64,000 nt of DNA, taken from NCBI GenBank assembly GCA_025869365.1, contig JAOZVV010000187.1:1-64000 (forward strand). Reading direction: 5' to 3'. The stretch is from Pseudonocardia sp. (lineage in GTDB: Bacteria; Actinomycetota; Actinomycetes; Mycobacteriales; Pseudonocardiaceae). Shown piece by piece: positions 60,851-64,000 of the stretch (position 1 is the stretch's first letter; every line of letters begins with the position of its first letter). Below the pieces are notes generated by a model. That model saw only the letters and a list, made by a program, of their open reading frames with translations. It had not been told where the DNA came from and searched no databases. The position numbers and the translations under genes were made by a program.

Positions 60851-61957
60851 TCAGAGCCAGTTGTTGCGGCGGAAGTTGCGGTAGAGCAGGCCGCAGGCGA
60901 CCGCGATCAGCAGCAGGACGGCCGGGTAGCCGAATCTCCAGTGCAGCTCCGGCATGGAGTCGAAGTTCATGCCGTAGATGCCGGCCACCATCGTCGGCAC
61001 CGTGATCAGCGCGGCGTAGGCGGTGATCTTGCGCATGTCCGAGTTCTGCCGCATCGAGACCTTCGCCAGCACCGCGTCCACCAGGGTGGTCAGGAGCTCG
61101 TTGAAGCCCGCGACACTCTCCGCGACCGCCGAGAGGTGGTCCTCGACGTCCCGGAAGTACGAGCGGACCTCGTGCGGGATGAGCGCGCTGTACCCCTCGG
61201 TGATCTTCCGCAGTGGCTTGAGCAGCGGCATCACCGCCCGTCGCAGCTCGAGGATCTCGCGCTTCATGACGTAGATCTGCTCGGGATCCATCGTCGAACG
61301 CGGGGCGAAGACCTCGGCCTCGATCTCGTCGATGTCGTCCTCGATGGCCTCGGTGACCTCGAGGTAGGAGTCCACGACGTGGTCCGCGATCGCGTGCAGC
61401 ACGGCGGCCGGGCCGAGGGCGAGCTGTTCCTGGTCCGCCTCCAGGGCGCGCCGGACGTCGTGCAGGCCGCTGTGCTTGCCGTGCCGGACGGTGACGACGA
61501 AGTCCCGGCCGACGAACGCCTGGACCTCGCCGGTCTCGACGATCTCGTTGGCCGTGGTGGGCTCGGCGTGACCGACGTAACAGACGGTCTTGAGGACCAT
61601 GAACAGCGTGTCGTCGTAGCGCTCGAGCTTGGGCCGGTTGTGCGCGTGCACGGCGTCCTCGACGGCGAGCTCGTGCAGGCCGTAGGTCTCGGCGATGCCG
61701 GTGATCTGCTCCTCACTGGGCTCGTGCAGGCCGATCCAGACGAAGCCCTCGCCGCGCTCGCGGACCTCCTCGATCGCGGCGTCGTGGGTGAAGCGCCCGG
61801 GCAGGCGGACGCCGTCGACGTAGACACCGCAGTCCACGACGTAGGCGGACATCGGGACGCGCAGGCGGGGGAGCAGAGCCTCGCCGTTGCGGTTCGGCAG
61901 CTTGGCCCGGTTGCCGGCGGCGCGGATGGCGGGGCGGAGAGAGGACAGGGGCGGCAC
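60851..61957 (-). CDS. corA: CorA-family Mg2+/Co2+ transporter
   Basis: 368 residues. The large cytosolic N-terminal domain is followed by the stalk helix and two C-terminal membrane helices, with the signature YGMNFDSMPELHW at the first helix end. It is a pentameric Mg2+ channel. In-frame Met36 (MSAYVVDCGVY) is a possible later start. Its 300-bp leader holds a short candidate leader peptide and several hairpins. Matches Rv1239c in position. Confidence 0.95.
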   Translation of the reverse strand: MPPLSSLRPAIRAAGNRAKLPNRNGEALLPRLRVPMSAYVVDCGVYVDGVRLPGRFTHDAAIEEVRERGEGFVWIGLHEPSEEQITGIAETYGLHELAVEDAVHAHNRPKLERYDDTLFMVLKTVCYVGHAEPTTANEIVETGEVQAFVGRDFVVTVRHGKHSGLHDVRRALEADQEQLALGPAAVLHAIADHVVDSYLEVTEAIEDDIDEIEAEVFAPRSTMDPEQIYVMKREILELRRAVMPLLKPLRKITEGYSALIPHEVRSYFRDVEDHLSAVAESVAGFNELLTTLVDAVLAKVSMRQNSDMRKITAYAALITVPTMVAGIYGMNFDSMPELHWRFGYPAVLLLIAVACGLLYRNFRRNNWL

Positions 61958-62263
61958 GGGGGTACCTCCTGCGGAGGGACCTCGAGGACGAGGTCGGGCG
62001 AGGGTGTGGACACGAGACGTCCACCGCTGTCGCGCAGCGGCGTCCCGGCGGGCGCATCGCGCCTCCTCGCCGTGGTCCGACGGTGCCTAGCGGCTCCACA
62101 CGGTGGTCACGACGGGGACGCGCTCGGTACTGCACCCTGGAGCGGGGTCCATCGCGCCACCTCCTTCGTCCACCGTCCCCGATCGCCCGGGCCGACAGCA
62201 CCGGGACCTGTGATCAGGGCCGCCCGCCGGAACGCGGGCCACCGGCTAGATTACGCCTCCAGA
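61958..62263 (-). promoter_or_regulatory. Structured leader region of corA
   Basis: On the minus strand the corA leader runs from a 21-codon reading frame (62152-62087) through consecutive hairpins: CCGCTG/CAGCGG (62024-62040), GGAC/GTCC (62008-62022) and a GC-rich segment before the start. I did not recognise an M-box or ydaO consensus, so I do not call a riboswitch, though an Mg2+-linked control element is plausible. The region also holds the promoter of the plus-strand MaoC gene. Confidence 0.5.
62087..62152 (-). CDS. Candidate 21-aa leader peptide upstream of corA
   Basis: A 21-codon frame with an ideal ribosome site (AAGGAGGTGG at 62167-62158, ATG about 6 nt further). It starts MDPAPG and ends TTVWSR. 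The early acidic/Pro residues recall leader peptides whose translation is sensitive to Mg2+, such as Salmonella MgtL. Hairpins lie between it and corA. It may be fortuitous; no conservation can be tested here. Confidence 0.5.
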   Translation of the reverse strand: MDPAPGCSTERVPVVTTVWSR

Positions 62264-62794
62264 ATGTTCTCGGCGATGGAGGCGTTGACGTTGCAGTTCG
62301 GCCGGTATTACGAGGAGTTCGAGGTCGGTGCGGTCTACAAGCACTGGCCCGGCAAGACGGTCACCGAGTACGACGACCACCTGTTCTGCCTCCTCACGAT
62401 GAACCACCACCCGCTCCACCTGGACGCGAACTACGCCGAGGAGACCACCGACTTCAAGAAGAACGTCGTGGTCGGCAACTACATCTACTCGCTGCTGCTG
62501 GGCATGTCGGTGCCGGACGTGTCCGGGAAGGCGATCGCCAACCTCGAGGTGGAGTCGCTCAAGCACACGAAGCCGACCTTCCACGGGGACACCATCTACG
62601 GCGAGACCGAGGTCCTGGACAAGACCGAGTCGAAGTCGAAGGACGACCGCGGCGTGGTCTACGTGGAGACGAAGGGCTACAAGCAGGACGGCACCGTCGT
62701 GTGCACGTTCCGCCGCAAGGTGATGGTGCCCAAGCGGAGCTACGGGGATGCCCGTGGCGGCGAGCAGCCGGGGCGCCCGACCCCGCAGGGCTGA
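62264..62794 (+). CDS. MaoC-family dehydratase
   Basis: 176 residues from the ATG at 62264 (or 172 from 62276); no clear ribosome site, but TAGATT lies 13-18 nt upstream, so a leaderless transcript is possible. The hotdog-fold motif NHHPLHLDANYAEETTDFKKNVVVGNYIYSLLLG includes the hydratase Asp/His site. MaoC enzymes hydrate enoyl-CoA esters; actinobacterial relatives are often encoded with CoA-ester lyase and acyl-CoA dehydrogenase, as found here at 49-51 kb. Confidence 0.88.
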   Translation: MFSAMEALTLQFGRYYEEFEVGAVYKHWPGKTVTEYDDHLFCLLTMNHHPLHLDANYAEETTDFKKNVVVGNYIYSLLLGMSVPDVSGKAIANLEVESLKHTKPTFHGDTIYGETEVLDKTESKSKDDRGVVYVETKGYKQDGTVVCTFRRKVMVPKRSYGDARGGEQPGRPTPQG

Positions 62795-62810
62795 TCGGGC
62801 CCGCCACCGA

Positions 62811-62847
62811 CGGCACGTTCGGGGCGTCCGACGCCCCGGGGGTGCCG
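62811..62847 (+). terminator. Hairpin between convergent MaoC and Nudix genes
   Basis: Outer arms CGGCAC/GTGCCG (62811-62816, 62842-62847) enclose an inner stem GGGGCGT/ACGCCCC (62821-62827, 62831-62837). It lies 17 bp after the MaoC stop. Probable bidirectional terminator. Confidence 0.75.
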
Positions 62848-62856
62848 TTCGTGCGG

Positions 62857-63243
62857 TCAGGAGCGCGGCAGGACGTCCCAGGACGCGAGGGTCTCGGCCA
62901 GGAGCTCGACGGTCGGCAGCGCGTCGAACTCCGCGGCGTCGACGAACCGTGCCTCGTCCGCGTCGTCCCCCGCGGCCAGTTCGCCGCCGACCGCGACACA
63001 GAGGTAGTCCGCGATCACGTACCTGCCCCGGACGACCGTCCCGACGTGCCGGCCGGGGACGACGACGAGGCCGGTCTCCTCCGCCATCTCCCGCACGAGC
63101 GCGGCGGCGTCGTCCTCGCCTGGCTCGACCCGGCCGCCGGGCAGGGACCACAGACCCCGGCCGGGGTCGTGGCCGCGGCGGATCAGCAGCAGGCGGCCCC
63201 CGGCGTCGAAGAGGACCCCGCCGACGCAGGCGATCTCGGACAT
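62857..63243 (-). CDS. Nudix hydrolase
   Basis: 128 residues, a compact MutT-type protein. The Nudix box is complete: [25 protein letters not shown]-terminal strand [32 protein letters not shown] is typical. It hydrolyses nucleoside diphosphate derivatives, possibly oxidised dNTPs; exact substrate unknown. Confidence 0.92.
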   Translation of the reverse strand: MSEIACVGGVLFDAGGRLLLIRRGHDPGRGLWSLPGGRVEPGEDDAAALVREMAEETGLVVVPGRHVGTVVRGRYVIADYLCVAVGGELAAGDDADEARFVDAAEFDALPTVELLAETLASWDVLPRS

Positions 63244-63335
63244 CGGCGGGACTTTACGCCGGGCTGATCATGTATCGATGCAGTACCGTGGCGGACGTCG
63301 GAGCGCCGGTCCCACCCGCGAGGACGGGAAATCGG

Positions 63336-63365
63336 CGAAATGCCCCCTGGGTGGGGGATATTTCG
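63336..63365. repeat. Imperfect palindrome CGAAATGCCCCC...GGGGGATATTTCG
   Basis: Arms 63336-63347 and 63353-63365 pair with one extra base, 116 bp upstream of the next start. It could be an operator or a stem in the leader of the small membrane gene. Confidence 0.6.
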
Positions 63366-63480
63366 CTACCGTGTGTCGTCGGGTGAACCGGGTACGCTGC
63401 CCGCGTGGCCGGTTCCCGTCAGGGCCGAACTCCGGTAGACATGATCTTGTAAGCAGTCCTCGTGCCTGAACGGTGGTCGT

Positions 63481-63639
63481 GTGAACGTCAAGAAGCTCGT
63501 GACGCTCCTCGTCGTTGCTCTCGTGGTGTTCTTCATCCTGACCAATCCGACGGGGGCATCGAACTCGGTGGCCAACATCGGGAACATCCTGTACAACGCG
63601 GCGCAGTCGGTCACCACGTTCTTCACCAGCCTGCTCTAG
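63481..63639 (+). CDS. Small membrane protein (52 aa)
   Basis: 52 residues from the GTG at 63481. One N-terminal membrane helix (LVTLLVVALVVFFILTNP) is followed by a polar segment (GASNSVANIGNIL) and a hydrophobic end (TTFFTSLL). It ends 3 bp before the PH-domain gene, so the two form an operon. I recall short proteins of this shape beside bacterial PH-domain genes in actinobacteria. Function unknown. Confidence 0.7.
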   Translation: MNVKKLVTLLVVALVVFFILTNPTGASNSVANIGNILYNAAQSVTTFFTSLL

Positions 63640-63642
63640 CCG

Positions 63643-64000
63643 ATGCTGGCGCCCCGGGAGATCGACGAGTACCTGCTCCCCACGGAGCGGCGGGTCATTC
63701 GCGTCCGCCAGCACTGGGCCGTCATGTACAAGCACATCGTCCAGACGGCGCTGTTCGTCCTGGCGATGGTGCTGATCGAGCGCTTCCTCGACGGCAACCT
63801 GGGCGGTGGGTCGGCCTCCGACGGCACGCTCGCGGTCGGCGAGCGCGTCGTGGACAACCTGACGTTCTACCTGGCCTTCGTCGCGGTCGCCCGGTTCACG
63901 GTCAACACGATCCTCTGGTGGATCGAGCGCATCGTCATCACGGACAAGCGCGTCATGCTCGCGCAGGGGATCATCACCCACAACGTGGGCATGATGCCGC
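63643..64000 (+). CDS. PH-domain membrane protein, 5' part
   Basis: 119 residues are visible; the gene runs off the right edge. It begins MLAPREIDEYLLPTERRVIRVRQHW, has two membrane helices (IVQTALFVLAMVLIERFL; LTFYLAFVAVARFTVNTILWW) and enters a bacterial PH (bPH2/YdbS-like) domain with IERIVITDKRVMLAQGII. Function unknown, likely membrane-bound. Confidence 0.8.
   Translation, partial: MLAPREIDEYLLPTERRVIRVRQHWAVMYKHIVQTALFVLAMVLIERFLDGNLGGGSASDGTLAVGERVVDNLTFYLAFVAVARFTVNTILWWIERIVITDKRVMLAQGIITHNVGMMP

Noticed and set aside
61958-62263. M-box or ydaO-type riboswitch before corA
   Set aside because: Hairpins are present, but I could not match the conserved core nucleotides of either class.

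Overview
This window is very GC-rich chromosomal DNA with frequent GTG starts and 4-8 nt overlaps between adjacent genes. It encodes marker genes of mycothiol-producing, mycolata-related actinobacteria: mshB, a seven-iron ferredoxin, gpgS, glgA/glgM, lpqW-like and lpqY-sugABC. From memory, the gene order follows Mycobacterium tuberculosis Rv1165 to Rv1239 closely: typA, lpqW, mshB, fdxC, dapC, dapD, dapE, LOG, folP2, gpgS, Rv1209, tag, Rv1211, glgA, glgC, Rv1220c, sigE, rseA, htrA, tatB, mrp, Rv1231c/Rv1232c, Rv1234, lpqY-sugABC, corA. Gene content and GC suggest Pseudonocardiaceae, possibly Pseudonocardia; this is inference, since no rRNA is present. I saw no tRNA, rRNA, transposase, phage gene or CRISPR array.

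Layout. 1-3.5 kb: the end of a response regulator, its histidine kinase, an SRPBCC-Nudix fusion and a DUF559-type protein. 3.8-14.1 kb: a 49-residue Cys-rich protein divergent from typA, an LpqW-like lipoprotein, and a complete oligopeptide ABC operon (binding protein, two permeases, two ATPases). 14.1-16.2 kb: mshB and two genes of unknown function. 16.2-27.6 kb: a GNAT enzyme, ferredoxin, the lysine/DAP genes dapC, dapD and dapE, an MFS transporter, a CHAD protein, an XRE regulator, two LOG proteins, folP2 and gpgS. 27.6-33.7 kb: a DivIVA-like protein, an SRPBCC protein, tag, DUF3117, a CGNR protein, divergent glgA/glgC and an O-methyltransferase. 33.9-37.5 kb: the envelope-stress set sigE-rseA-htrA-tatB.

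37.5-44.4 kb is the most accessory-looking block, sitting between tatB and mrp. It holds an amidase, a D-2-hydroxyacid dehydrogenase, a DUF3830 protein, two Asp/Glu-racemase-fold enzymes, a GntR/FCD regulator and a class III aminotransferase. Three near-identical ATTGTCgACAAT-type palindromes lie at its promoters, so it looks like a GntR-controlled catabolic regulon of unknown substrate. I consider this the best candidate for an undescribed system.

44.4-57 kb: mrp, a MarR regulator, DUF1003, an MgtE-like cytosolic protein, a PhzF enzyme, a CoA-ester lyase with an acyl-CoA dehydrogenase, a stress-protein-like membrane protein and the trehalose-type importer lpqY-sugABC. 57.3-64 kb: a ParB-like protein with a phosphoesterase, a methyltransferase, a Rieske protein, corA with a structured leader and a candidate leader peptide, a MaoC dehydratase, a Nudix hydrolase, a small membrane protein and a truncated PH-domain protein.

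Several intergenic regions carry long near-perfect inverted repeats. Two of them (22.5-22.9 kb and 56.9-57.3 kb) share the same nested design: a cluster of short repeats, a central palindrome built on GATCAC...TTGCGGTAC, and the same short repeats inverted on the other side.
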